Positions 18,201-25,190 of a stretch of 64,000 nt of DNA are shown in pieces. Position 1 is the stretch's first letter. Each line of letters begins with the position of its first letter. Under the pieces are notes generated by a model. It ran no database searches. It was not told the origin of the DNA and worked only from the letters and a program-made list of their open reading frames with translations. Made by a program: the position numbers and the translations under genes. The stretch comes from Nostoc sp. 'Lobaria pulmonaria (5183) cyanobiont' (GTDB taxonomy: Bacteria; Cyanobacteriota; Cyanobacteriia; Cyanobacteriales; Nostocaceae), in assembly GCF_002949795.1 (NCBI RefSeq), contig NZ_CP026692.1, positions 4,944,545 to 5,008,544 of the forward strand, written 5' to 3'.

Positions 18201-19217
18201 CGCCTAACTCCCGAAGAATTGAAAAGAATTGCCCATATTCACTGGGTTTGGGGTAGCTGTTTATTAATGGCTGCTATTCCTCTTCCCATTGGAGTTAACC
18301 GTTTGGTGGGATTGGCAACTGGAGTATTTTTGATTCGCTATGCTATCTTTCAGGGACGAAATTCTCCCACTTCCCCCAATTTCTTCGGAGGAATTACAAT
18401 CGCCGAGATGTGGGTTTACCTTGGCTTATTAGAGGTAGCCGGCATGAGGATTTATTGGCGGGAAACAGCAGTAGGGCGATTTTGGGCTGGGCCATTAGTT
18501 CCTTGGAATGGTGCGATCGCTTGTGTGGTAGCCTACTTTCTGTACATTCTACCTTGGGAAAGTTGGGGTTGGTCTAAAAGACCTTGGCAACAAGCTGCAT
18601 ACATCATACCTCTGATAATTTTATGGGAAACCAGACTGCAAACTTACCCCATTACCTTAGTACTCGCAGCTGGATTTTACATCTTTTTAGCAAAGGTGGG
18701 TGAAAACATCCGTTTCACCTATATTAGTGTGGCATTGATTGATTGGGCACTTTACCGTTGGTTTGATTCTTTACGCTTGACTGATACTTTGTGGTACATT
18801 ACACCCATTGGATTATCACTGCTTTATATTGCTCTAGTGGATACCCAACTGAGGCTACCAGAGTATAAAACCCCTCGCCATATTCTGAGAGTGCTAGGTA
18901 GTGGTTTAATTTGTGGATGGGCAATTTTATTTCATCAAAATACAGCTTGGATACCGGGAATTTTCAGTCTCATCGCCATTTTTGCTGGATTAGCTTTACG
19001 AGTACGAGCTTTTCTCTACATTGGTACAGCCACTTTTTTAATCACTACAATCTATCAATCGGTAATTTTCAGCTTGCAGTACTCCTTTTTAAAATGGGTT
19101 GTTGGCTTGTTAGTTGGCATCTTACTGATTTATATCGCCGCCAACTTTGAAACCCGTCGCGCTCAAATAACTTCCTTAATTCGTAGCGCCATTGATGAAT
19201 TTCAATCATGGGAATAG
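15240..19217 (+). CDS. Giant polytopic membrane protein of unknown function
   Basis: 1325 residues. A soluble N-terminal region of about 105 residues (EGLDIWLRLGLISDAQVRQL) is followed by about 30-35 hydrophobic segments running to the C-terminus. Such large proteins occur in many cyanobacteria as hypothetical membrane proteins; I cannot name a function. An oddity lies at residues about 336-370 (16245-16350): a low-complexity Gly/Arg/Glu stretch (GGQGSRGAGEQGGRGAGE) encoded by GCAGGGGA-type tandem repeats, which elsewhere in this genome sit between genes. It is in frame and falls in a loop between membrane segments. A partial decayed copy of the gene's 3' end is found at 20433-20501. Confidence 0.8.
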   Translation: MSSPLERPLKIEIRLPSSDPQLLEGLDIWLRLGLISDAQVRQLCREFLICAVVLQPQVEAQTKVVFATSDPVQQLPIAALQASSGKQPQQKPAKPNFISIMLQSLGAELSVRWLLFLGVFLVVVSSGVLAASQWARFPASGQYGVLFAYTLSFWGLSFWATRQNNLRLTAQTLLIATLLLVPVNFWAMDSFRLWQNPVDWIVVAIAFPTLTAITVLLSKNQTIFTNLHPGKLPLANILGLSYLHWGWQLRGFPLIAVYLATIATTIITVYHNLFQQPHTVSDDRRRLSISLPATVIIYSLIVLLVRAIFVTKVDVTLLGLAIGICGWLMIWLAQQGRRAGGQGSRGAGEQGGRGAGEAGEVGEVTLIYSSSPLSPSSLLLWERLGGVLLFLGWLVSVVNYPWQAIAVSGLGLWFVGSRLRRYSLKRDFAGVFVIGLETILLSWRLVPDNLQKLAIATGTQLTNSQNEPWALLGIALFPYVILMVALTDSLYRSQKRELAKFGELLTLLFGAFLTTIAIVNPTLRSLNLLFSTATLAFVTQRRSPSSLPLVYLTHIMGVLTFCFTINWLFPSLTQQAWASILLALMVAEWRFSLEEGLWQRSAWDIGLGLAAASFFLLWMNAESSWYGIADSRSDWGVLWLVTPLALTGVANATIIERQITSRYLSVLAVIIAQLVTLQLSGIRLIGLAVGAGLMFANTRYLRNQVSALITEGFVLSFIGVLLWTGIPGLPRLAVAGWFVAGAIATLSLWLARTVLSRRGNELAVIYAAASDKWAITLCGLELLGLTLHSVLIYQGFTTSGFLFLIATAIALAAIVYRSWREPTNWAFYGIGWCLELLISQVLGLGERSIVRIAIANIALGLITQLVGEWWRRRHQLERFPSSLHILPLIYGAFSILLRLNTFTEWTGLYSLGAALIVIGVGRRRESFKPLLYLGIIGVSISAYELLFYQMSQASGGALGDGLIAMSALGASIMYAYRILSPWLVSYFRLTPEELKRIAHIHWVWGSCLLMAAIPLPIGVNRLVGLATGVFLIRYAIFQGRNSPTSPNFFGGITIAEMWVYLGLLEVAGMRIYWRETAVGRFWAGPLVPWNGAIACVVAYFLYILPWESWGWSKRPWQQAAYIIPLIILWETRLQTYPITLVLAAGFYIFLAKVGENIRFTYISVALIDWALYRWFDSLRLTDTLWYITPIGLSLLYIALVDTQLRLPEYKTPRHILRVLGSGLICGWAILFHQNTAWIPGIFSLIAIFAGLALRVRAFLYIGTATFLITTIYQSVIFSLQYSFLKWVVGLLVGILLIYIAANFETRRAQITSLIRSAIDEFQSWE

Positions 19218-19219
19218 GG

Positions 19220-19496
19220 GTAGTACCGCAAGGCGGAATTCAAAATTCAAAATTCAAGCAGGAATACACCGTAAGCGTTTCATTGATTTTGAATGGTGAG
19301 GCAGTCCGCTCTTCTCCCAAGGGGAGACGCCAAGGGCGATAGCGCAGCGTTAGCGAGTCATCGAGCGTCTGGGGGTTCCCCCCATGAGGAACTGCCGTTA
19401 GCACAGCGTTAGCCAGCCTGCGAGCGTCACCCGTTAGCGCAGCGTTAGCGAGTCATCGAGCGTCAGGGGTGGTTTATTTACGCCGTGTTGTACTAA
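19220..19496. mobile_element. MITE copy 2 with internal repeat expansion
   Basis: The left end GTAGTACCGCAAGGCGGAA (19220-19238) and right end TTTACGCCGTGTTGTACTAA (19477-19496) are the family's imperfect terminal repeats. This copy is longer (277 bp) than the others because the interior has three copies of a 32-bp unit, G[AT]TAGC[GA]CAGCGTTAGC followed by a GCGAGCGTC-like end (from 19338, 19396 and 19433). It starts 2 bp after the stop codon of the giant membrane protein gene. No coding capacity. Confidence 0.65.
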
Positions 19497-19553
19497 GTAT
19501 TAAAAATTTCTAATTCCTAATTTGTAATTGCGTACTTCGGAATACGCAATTGA

Positions 19554-20192
19554 CTATAGCGATCGCCTTTGTGCAACGTTTGCCAATTTTAATGAATTGA
19601 TCGCTTCGTTAAACGCTTTTCGGTAGACTACATCATTACTAGTATCGTAATTCGTTTTGGCAAAGCTAATCAAAATCATATTGTTATCTCTAGGGTTTTT
19701 GAAAATGATATTTTCATGCTCATAAAGTCCACGATAGGTAAAGAATAGTCCTTTATGTCCACCGATTGTTCGCTGCTGAAAGTTTTTTGCGTCTACAATC
19801 CAGTCTTTCTGCTGAATCCATTTTTGTAAAGAAAGTTGCTGAGGATTGCGATGCACCGATATAGTGACGTTGGGTGGATAGTCTCCTTCGTATACACCAC
19901 TGATCTTTTGATAGTCCTGTTTTGTCCAGATGGCGATCCAGCCTACCGCCGAGGTATCGCCCGATTGAGGTGATTGAGAAACAACGACAAACTGAGTTGG
20001 AGAATAGCTGAATTTAAAGCCGTAGCGATCAGTATAGACAGCTTGATTGTTTACGCCCGATGTCGAAGCAGGATTCGCTTGATTCGCTTGGCTGATTCTT
20101 AAAAAACTAAGTGACGTTAGTGTTGCGATTCCCATAACTAAAATTGCGGTAGATGACAGTAAACGATATTGCTTTAAGTGTTTGAAATTCAT
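19554..20192 (-). CDS. Exported PsbP-like/DUF protein, function unknown
   Basis: 212 residues. N-terminal signal sequence (YRLLSSTAILVMGIATLTSL) with probable cleavage near SQANQA. The mature part (YTDRYGFKFSYSPTQFVVVS, then NVTISVHRN, GGHKGLFFTYRGLYEHENII and NMILISFAKTNYDT) follows the pattern of PsbP-like and related lumenal/periplasmic proteins: an opening Y-G-F-x-F-x-Y-P-like segment, a central strand pair, and a final F-N-x-x-[IV]-x-S-[FL] helix. It could lie in the thylakoid lumen or periplasm. No operon partner. Confidence 0.6.
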   Translation of the reverse strand: MNFKHLKQYRLLSSTAILVMGIATLTSLSFLRISQANQANPASTSGVNNQAVYTDRYGFKFSYSPTQFVVVSQSPQSGDTSAVGWIAIWTKQDYQKISGVYEGDYPPNVTISVHRNPQQLSLQKWIQQKDWIVDAKNFQQRTIGGHKGLFFTYRGLYEHENIIFKNPRDNNMILISFAKTNYDTSNDVVYRKAFNEAINSLKLANVAQRRSL

Positions 20193-20432
20193 AATTCTCT
20201 GTAAACCATCAATGTGAAACTTAGGATTACATATAGATTCAAGTTTGAATCAGCTAATTCCGCAATGTGACCAAAACCAGGAAGGCACTCATGCAATAAA
20301 AAAAAGGATACAAGCCCCTTAATTTATTAATGTCAGAAAAGAAAAGATGCGTTTCGAGATACATAGTGCGATCGCTCATCCCCGTAGGTTGGGTTGACGT
20401 AAGGAAACCCAACATTCATTAGCTCAAACAAA

Positions 20433-20501
20433 GTGGGATCGCTTGTGTGTTAGCCTACTTTCTGTACATTAATTCGTAACGCCATTAATGAATTTCAATC
20501 A
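20433..20501. pseudogene. Deleted copy of the 3' end of the giant membrane protein gene
   Basis: 20433-20470 (GATCGCTTGTGTGTTAGCCT and following) matches 18511-18548 with few changes. The next 31 bases (AATTCGTAACGCCATTAATG and following) match 19178-19208, the last codons of the same gene. Thus two parts of the 1325-residue gene that are 630 bp apart have been joined, next to a small unrelated gene. It is a duplicated and internally deleted fragment without its own reading frame. Confidence 0.7.
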
Positions 20502-20698
20502 GTTTCAGCATTCAAAGTTTCTAACATAATATTGGCAGCATCTACCGCATCATAAGGAGACCAAACGGGGTATGATGCACCAGATTTTATCAGATTATTT
20601 TCTTCGTTTGCTAGCTCGGCAGCCAAAAGTTGAATAATCTGAAGTTTATCTACGCGATCGAGTTTGCGTAATTGTTTGATTAACTCATTAGATACCAT
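20495..20698 (-). CDS. Small hypothetical protein, antitoxin-like size
   Basis: 67 residues from ATG 20698 (MVSNELIKQLRKLDRVDKLQ). A longer frame from 20797 would add 33 unconvincing residues. The N-terminal half (DRVDKLQIIQLLAAELANEE) resembles small cyanobacterial proteins found in single copy or next to toxin-like genes. The C-terminus (YPVWSPYDAVDAANIMLETL) is a conserved tail in such proteins. No toxin partner is adjacent. Its 3' end overlaps the duplicated fragment at 20433-20501. Confidence 0.55.
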   Translation of the reverse strand: MVSNELIKQLRKLDRVDKLQIIQLLAAELANEENNLIKSGASYPVWSPYDAVDAANIMLETLNAETD

Positions 20699-20933
20699 TG
20701 TTAGCCAAACGTGTTTACGATTTGATATCCATTTTAAGAGTAACCTGTAAAAGCATGATTTTGCTTGGCTTGTAATGATATAAAAGTGCGATCGCACCGT
20801 TGCTTACGATTCACAATCAGCAAGAGTATGAGCAAGCCATCGGTTTGGGAAAAATCTTGGTCAATCCCTGCAAGATTGGATAATTTATTTGTTGGAAGTC
20901 CCTAATACATCAAAAAATATTGCTCCAGGGTTG

Positions 20934-21185
20934 ACGTTTCCGTGTTTCGCGCACTCTGTAGCAACTTCCGCCTTCCCTGTAAGAACTTCTGCCTTCACGT
21001 TTCCGTGTTTTGCGCACTCTGTAGCAACTTCCGCCTTCCCTGTAAGAACTTCCGTCTTGACGTTTCCGTGTTTTGCGCACTCTGTAGCAACTTCCGCCTT
21101 CACGTTTCCGTGTTTTGCGCACTCTGTAGCAACTTCCGCCTTCCCTGTAAGAACTTCCGCTTTTGCTGTAGCAATTTCTGCCTTA
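20934..21185. repeat. 21-bp tandem repeat array, 12 units
   Basis: Twelve contiguous 21-bp units of three related types: ACGTTTCCGTGTTTTGCGCAC, TCTGTAGCAACTTCCGCCTTC and CCTGTAAGAACTTCCGCCTTC, with few substitutions. As 21 is a multiple of 3, several frames stay open on both strands. The best candidate is the minus frame 21262-20885: a hydrophobic segment (FPIFLIFLILFIFG) followed by repeats AEVATEC, AKHGNVK and AEVLTGK. That frame would overlap the end of the epimerase gene by 40 bp, so it is uncertain whether any protein is made. There are no spacers, so it is not a CRISPR array. Confidence 0.8.
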
Positions 21186-21222
21186 AATTTACTAAGTCCA
21201 AAGATAAAGAGGATCAGGAAAA

Positions 21223-22182
21223 TTAGGAAGATAGGGAATACAAAGATTTCACCCACTCCCATTCCTGCGTCAAACCCTCTTTTAGGGAGACTTGCGGTTG
21301 ATATCCGAGAATTTTCTGGGCTTTAGATACATCAGCACCAGTGTGGCGCGCGTCTCCTATCGCTTTTTCTATGTGGTTTCTTTTGATTGGCTTCCCAACA
21401 ATTTCTTCAATCGTATTTAAGACTTCTGCTAAAACCACCCTGCTACCACCACCGATATTAAAGATTTCTCCCACTACTTGGGGTGCGGTAGCGGCGGCTA
21501 AATTAGCGGCGACAATATCACTAACAAACGTAAACTCCCGCGTTTGCTGGCCATCGCCGTAAATAGGAATCGCCTCATCGTGCAAAATGGATTGAAAAAA
21601 CTTATGAAATGCCATATCTGGGCGCTGTTTGGGGCCATAAACTGTAAAATAGCGCAATGTCACACAGGGCACACCAAAGTTCTTGTAATACAGTTCACAC
21701 AAAAATTCTGCTGCTAGCTTCGTAATGCCGTAAGGAGAAACTGGTTGAGGACAAATTCTCTCGTGGGTAGGCAATGTTTCTGCATCACCATATACACTAG
21801 ATGAAGAGGCAAACACTAATCTTTTTAGGTGTCTAGCATCTTTAGCTGCTTCCAGCAAAACTTGTGTAGCGTTAACATTTCGTTCTGTATAGCCTCGAAA
21901 AGCTTTACCCCAACTTGCTCTGACCCCTGCTTGTGCCGCTTGATGGTAAACTACATCAACATCTTTTAAGAGTTTCTGCCAATCTAAAAACTGCATATCT
22001 CCTTCAATTAATGCAAAACCAGGTAAACGATACAAGTGTGCAACATTGTTTCGCTTTAACATAGGATCGTAATAATCATTGAATTCATCAATCCCGATCA
22101 CTTCGTTTCCTTGTTTTAGCAATGTTTCTGCAAGATGAGAACCAATAAAGCCTGCGACTCCAGTAACAATAATTTTAGCCAT
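21223..22182 (-). CDS. NAD-dependent nucleotide-sugar epimerase (extended SDR)
   Basis: 319 residues. N-terminal NAD-binding glycine motif TGVAGFIGSH, then GIDEFNDYYDPMLKRNN, a form typical of UDP-glucuronate 4-epimerases. The catalytic Ser (FASSSSVYG) and the Y-x3-K pair (YGITK) are intact. The C-terminal substrate part has GDGQQTREFTFVSDIV and YQPQVSLKEGL. It interconverts UDP-sugars (most likely UDP-glucuronate/UDP-galacturonate or a related pair) for polysaccharide synthesis. Single gene. A 21-bp tandem array begins about 40 bp beyond its stop. Confidence 0.88.
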   Translation of the reverse strand: MAKIIVTGVAGFIGSHLAETLLKQGNEVIGIDEFNDYYDPMLKRNNVAHLYRLPGFALIEGDMQFLDWQKLLKDVDVVYHQAAQAGVRASWGKAFRGYTERNVNATQVLLEAAKDARHLKRLVFASSSSVYGDAETLPTHERICPQPVSPYGITKLAAEFLCELYYKNFGVPCVTLRYFTVYGPKQRPDMAFHKFFQSILHDEAIPIYGDGQQTREFTFVSDIVAANLAAATAPQVVGEIFNIGGGSRVVLAEVLNTIEEIVGKPIKRNHIEKAIGDARHTGADVSKAQKILGYQPQVSLKEGLTQEWEWVKSLYSLSS

Positions 22183-22816
22183 GTTGCCGATTTTTTTATA
22201 TCCTGATTAACCGCTATATTCACAAGTTAATAATTATAATCAAAAATTGATGATTAATTGAGGATTTTTTCATAGATCCTTTTAGTTGTATCAGCAGAAA
22301 AGATAATTAAACTAATACACTTGGGCGGAAAATATGTTATTAACTTGATTTAGTAATTGCTAACAATAAAAATTGAAACTTTACTAATTAGTGAAATTTA
22401 ATTTTTAGAATAAATGCAGTTGGAATTCAATGGCTAAAATAGGTCAGCACCTCAAAGAATTAAAGTGATGCATAAATAAAACAACCCCACCCCGCCTACG
22501 GTGTATACACAAATCTGAAATAGTTTACTTACCTGGTTTTTCGCGTCAGTTTTACCCCACCCTAAGCCTCCCCGATGCATTGGGGAAAGAACTAGATTCC
22601 TATTTCCCCCCCAATAAACGGGGAGATTAAGGGGGGTAATTTGACTTGTGTAACACCAACCCCGCAGGAGGGGTTGGGGGTGGAGTGTTAGGGGAATTTT
22701 GCAATAAGTATAGTAAATCACCAAAGACTTGCACAAGTGTGAGAATTGATGAAAAAATTGATCCGCGAGAGCCGAATCAGGTATTCTCATTTTGCAAGAG
22801 ACGCACGAGGAAATCA
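22183..22816. other. Intergenic region with GC-rich dispersed repeats
   Basis: 630 bp between divergent genes. 22183-22450 is AT-rich. 22480-22700 carries Nostoc-type repeats: CCCCACCCTAAGCCTCCCC, CCCCCCAATAAACGGGGAG, and AACCCCGCAGGAGGGGTTGG, which can fold into hairpins. Open frames read through here are repeat shadows. The purD promoter probably lies in 22700-22810. Confidence 0.45.
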
Positions 22817-24115
22817 GTGAAAGTTTTAGTTGTCGGTAATGGGGGGCGCGAACACGCTCTAGCATGGAAACTGTTGCAATCTAAGCAAATTGAGCAAGTT
22901 GTCTGTGTACCAGGGAATGGGGGCACGGCAAGTATGGAAGGTTGCCAGAACTTGCCTTTAGCAGTAGATGATTTTGAGGGCATGAGCCGATATGCTCTAG
23001 AACATGGCATAACTCTGGTAATAGTTGGGCCAGAAGTCCCCCTAGCTAAGGGAATCACAGATTACCTCCAAGACAAAGGATTGATGGTATTTGGCCCAGT
23101 CAGAGCGGGAGCGCAAATTGAGGCGAGTAAAGCTTGGGCAAAAGCCCTGATGCAAGAAGCAGGGATTCCGACGGCACGGGCTGCGGTATTTACGGAAGCT
23201 GCGGCAGCAAAATCTTACGTTAAATCTCAGGGAGCGCCAATTGTTGTTAAAGCTGATGGCTTGGCGGCTGGTAAGGGTGTAACGGTAGCTGAAACAGTTG
23301 CCCAGGCAGAAAGTGCCGTTGATGCAATTTTTCAAGGACAATTTGGCAGTGCTGGTAAATTTGTCGTCATTGAAGAATGTTTGATTGGGCAAGAGGTGTC
23401 AGTTTTAGCGTTGACCGATGGGTTAACAATTAGACCCTTGTTGCCAGCTCAAGATCATAAGCGCATTGGTGACGGCGATACAGGAGAAAATACTGGCGGG
23501 ATGGGAGCATACAGCCCCGCACCCATTGCTACACCAGAGTTGATGGCACGCATTCAAACAGAAGTATTAGAAAGAGCGATCGCCACCTTACGAGCCAAAG
23601 GCATTGATTACCGAGGCGTGCTGTATGCTGGGTTAATGATTGCACCCGATGGCGACTTGAAGGTTTTGGAATTTAACTGTCGCTTTGGCGATCCCGAAAC
23701 CCAGGTGATTTTGCCACTGTTAGAAACACCCCTAGAAGAGTTGATTCTAGCCTGTGTACAGCAGCGCTTAAGTGAATTGCCGCCCATTGCTTGGAAAGGA
23801 GGAGCATCTGCCACTGTCGTTGCCGCTTCCGGTGGTTATCCAGGAGAATATGAGAAGGGCCAGGTGATTACTGGCATTGGGAAGGCAGAAGCAACAGGAG
23901 CAACTGTATTTCATGCAGGTACAAAATTAAACCAGCAACAAGAAATAGTCACAGATGGAGGTCGAGTATTAAATGTGACGGGAATCGGAGAAAATTTTGA
24001 GCAAGCGATCGCCCAAGCCTACGCTAGTATCAAATATATTCAGTTTCAGGGAATGTATTACCGGAGAGATATTGGGCATAGAGTAGTCAGCGTGAAGCAG
24101 AGGGAAACCCCATAA
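22817..24115 (+). CDS. purD: Phosphoribosylamine--glycine ligase
   Basis: 432 residues from GTG 22817 (reading M-K-V-L-V-V-G-N-G-G-R-E-H-A), chosen because this is the family's invariant N-terminus; the open frame runs upstream into repeats. It catalyses ATP-dependent joining of phosphoribosylamine and glycine in purine synthesis. ATP-grasp motifs: VKADGLAAGKGV (about residue 143), VLEFNCRFGDPETQ (metal-binding), and the GARS-C end GRVLNVTG. Length is normal. It precedes xisH-xisI and nblS on the same strand; the purD-nblS neighbourhood recurs in cyanobacteria. Confidence 0.96.
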   Translation: MKVLVVGNGGREHALAWKLLQSKQIEQVVCVPGNGGTASMEGCQNLPLAVDDFEGMSRYALEHGITLVIVGPEVPLAKGITDYLQDKGLMVFGPVRAGAQIEASKAWAKALMQEAGIPTARAAVFTEAAAAKSYVKSQGAPIVVKADGLAAGKGVTVAETVAQAESAVDAIFQGQFGSAGKFVVIEECLIGQEVSVLALTDGLTIRPLLPAQDHKRIGDGDTGENTGGMGAYSPAPIATPELMARIQTEVLERAIATLRAKGIDYRGVLYAGLMIAPDGDLKVLEFNCRFGDPETQVILPLLETPLEELILACVQQRLSELPPIAWKGGASATVVAASGGYPGEYEKGQVITGIGKAEATGATVFHAGTKLNQQQEIVTDGGRVLNVTGIGENFEQAIAQAYASIKYIQFQGMYYRRDIGHRVVSVKQRETP

Positions 24116-24160
24116 GCATCCAGCCTGATGTCGGCTTGAAGGCTGATTTATACTTAAGCT

Positions 24161-24577
24161 ATGCCCAAGTTAGACATTATCCATAACGCGGTAAAAAACG
24201 CACTCATCAAGGACGGCTGGGCGATTACAGACGACCCCTACGTAATTCAGTATCGAAGAACAACCTTATACGCTGATCTCGGTGCTGAACGCCCAATTGG
24301 GGCTGAACGAGATGGGCAAAAACTTGTTGTTGAAGTGAAAAGCTTTGTTGGCGCATCAAAGATACAAGATTTGAAAGAAGCTCTCGGTCAGTATGACATC
24401 TACCGTTATCTTTTAGAGGAAACAGCGCCAGACCGTAAACTTTACCTTGCTGTTGGTGCGATCGCTTATAAAAATTTTTTCAACCAGGATGTGATTCAAC
24501 TCATCCTCCACAAACATCAACTTCCACTCATTGTTGTCGATACAGAAACAGAGGAAATCACACAATGGATAAATTAA
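24161..24577 (+). CDS. xisH: XisH-family protein (fdxN element excision controlling factor)
   Basis: 138 residues. Named for the Anabaena protein needed with XisI and XisF for excision of the fdxN element in heterocysts, but homologues are widespread without that element. The sequence has a PD-(D/E)XK-like core: an acidic residue in TTLYADLGAERPIGAERDGQ, then KLVVEVKSFVG, then the conserved ALGQYDIYRYLL. This suggests nuclease ancestry. It overlaps xisI by 13 bp, a translationally coupled pair. No fdxN-element ends or recombinase are in the window, so its role here is unknown. Confidence 0.92.
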   Translation: MPKLDIIHNAVKNALIKDGWAITDDPYVIQYRRTTLYADLGAERPIGAERDGQKLVVEVKSFVGASKIQDLKEALGQYDIYRYLLEETAPDRKLYLAVGAIAYKNFFNQDVIQLILHKHQLPLIVVDTETEEITQWIN

Positions 24578-24909
24578 CTGAGTATCCCAAGATAATTAAG
24601 CGTATCCTGACAGAGTATGTAGAACTATGTAACCGTCGTCCTAACCGAGACATCGAAACATTCTTGATTATGGATGAGCCAAAGGGTCACTATATTTGGA
24701 TGAACCTTGGTTGGCAACATGGCGAACGCATTACTGGTATGACTGTCTACATTCGGATTCGAGATTGCAAATTTTGGATTGAGGAAGATTGGACTGAATA
24801 TGGTATTGCAACTGACCTAGTTCGTGCAGGCGTTGCCCAGGAAGATATAGTGTTGGCATTCCATGAGCCTAAGATGCGGCAGTACACAGATTTTGCAGTA
24901 GCATCGTAG
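24565..24909 (+). CDS. xisI: XisI-family protein (partner of XisH)
   Basis: 114 residues, full length. Starts MDKLTEYPKIIKRILTEYVE and carries the family signature WQHGERITGMTVYIRIRDCK, then WIEEDWTEYGIATDLV and VLAFHEPKMRQYTDFAVA. XisI proteins are encoded immediately after xisH and are thought to act with it; coupling by overlapping ORFs suggests a toxin-antitoxin-like or nuclease-regulator pair, which is inference. Both genes look intact here. Confidence 0.93.
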   Translation: MDKLTEYPKIIKRILTEYVELCNRRPNRDIETFLIMDEPKGHYIWMNLGWQHGERITGMTVYIRIRDCKFWIEEDWTEYGIATDLVRAGVAQEDIVLAFHEPKMRQYTDFAVAS

Positions 24910-25190
24910 CGGTGACGCTTCGGTTTGAATATCTTGCTCGCCGCTAACCCAAAATCACGTGCTCATCTGTGCGTAACCAAATAGTCGCAAAAATGGGGTT
25001 TAACGCGTTAATCCTCAACTGGATATCAACATGTTATGGCTCAAATGAGTTAAATTCGTTAATACCACCTTAACAGAGATACCCCCTGGCACTCCCCCAT
25101 TCCCTCTTTCCCTAACATATTTGTCAAATTAACTGTTAATTTTTAAGTTGTTAGGCTTTATAACAAAGACTACTAACAACTTTATTTAAG

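Noticed and set aside
20934..21185. Direct repeats resembling a CRISPR array
   Set aside because: The 21-bp units are contiguous with no variable spacers, and no cas gene is in the window.
22452..22865. Minus-strand open frame of 137 codons
   Set aside because: Runs through GC-rich dispersed repeats and antisense to the purD start; no motif.
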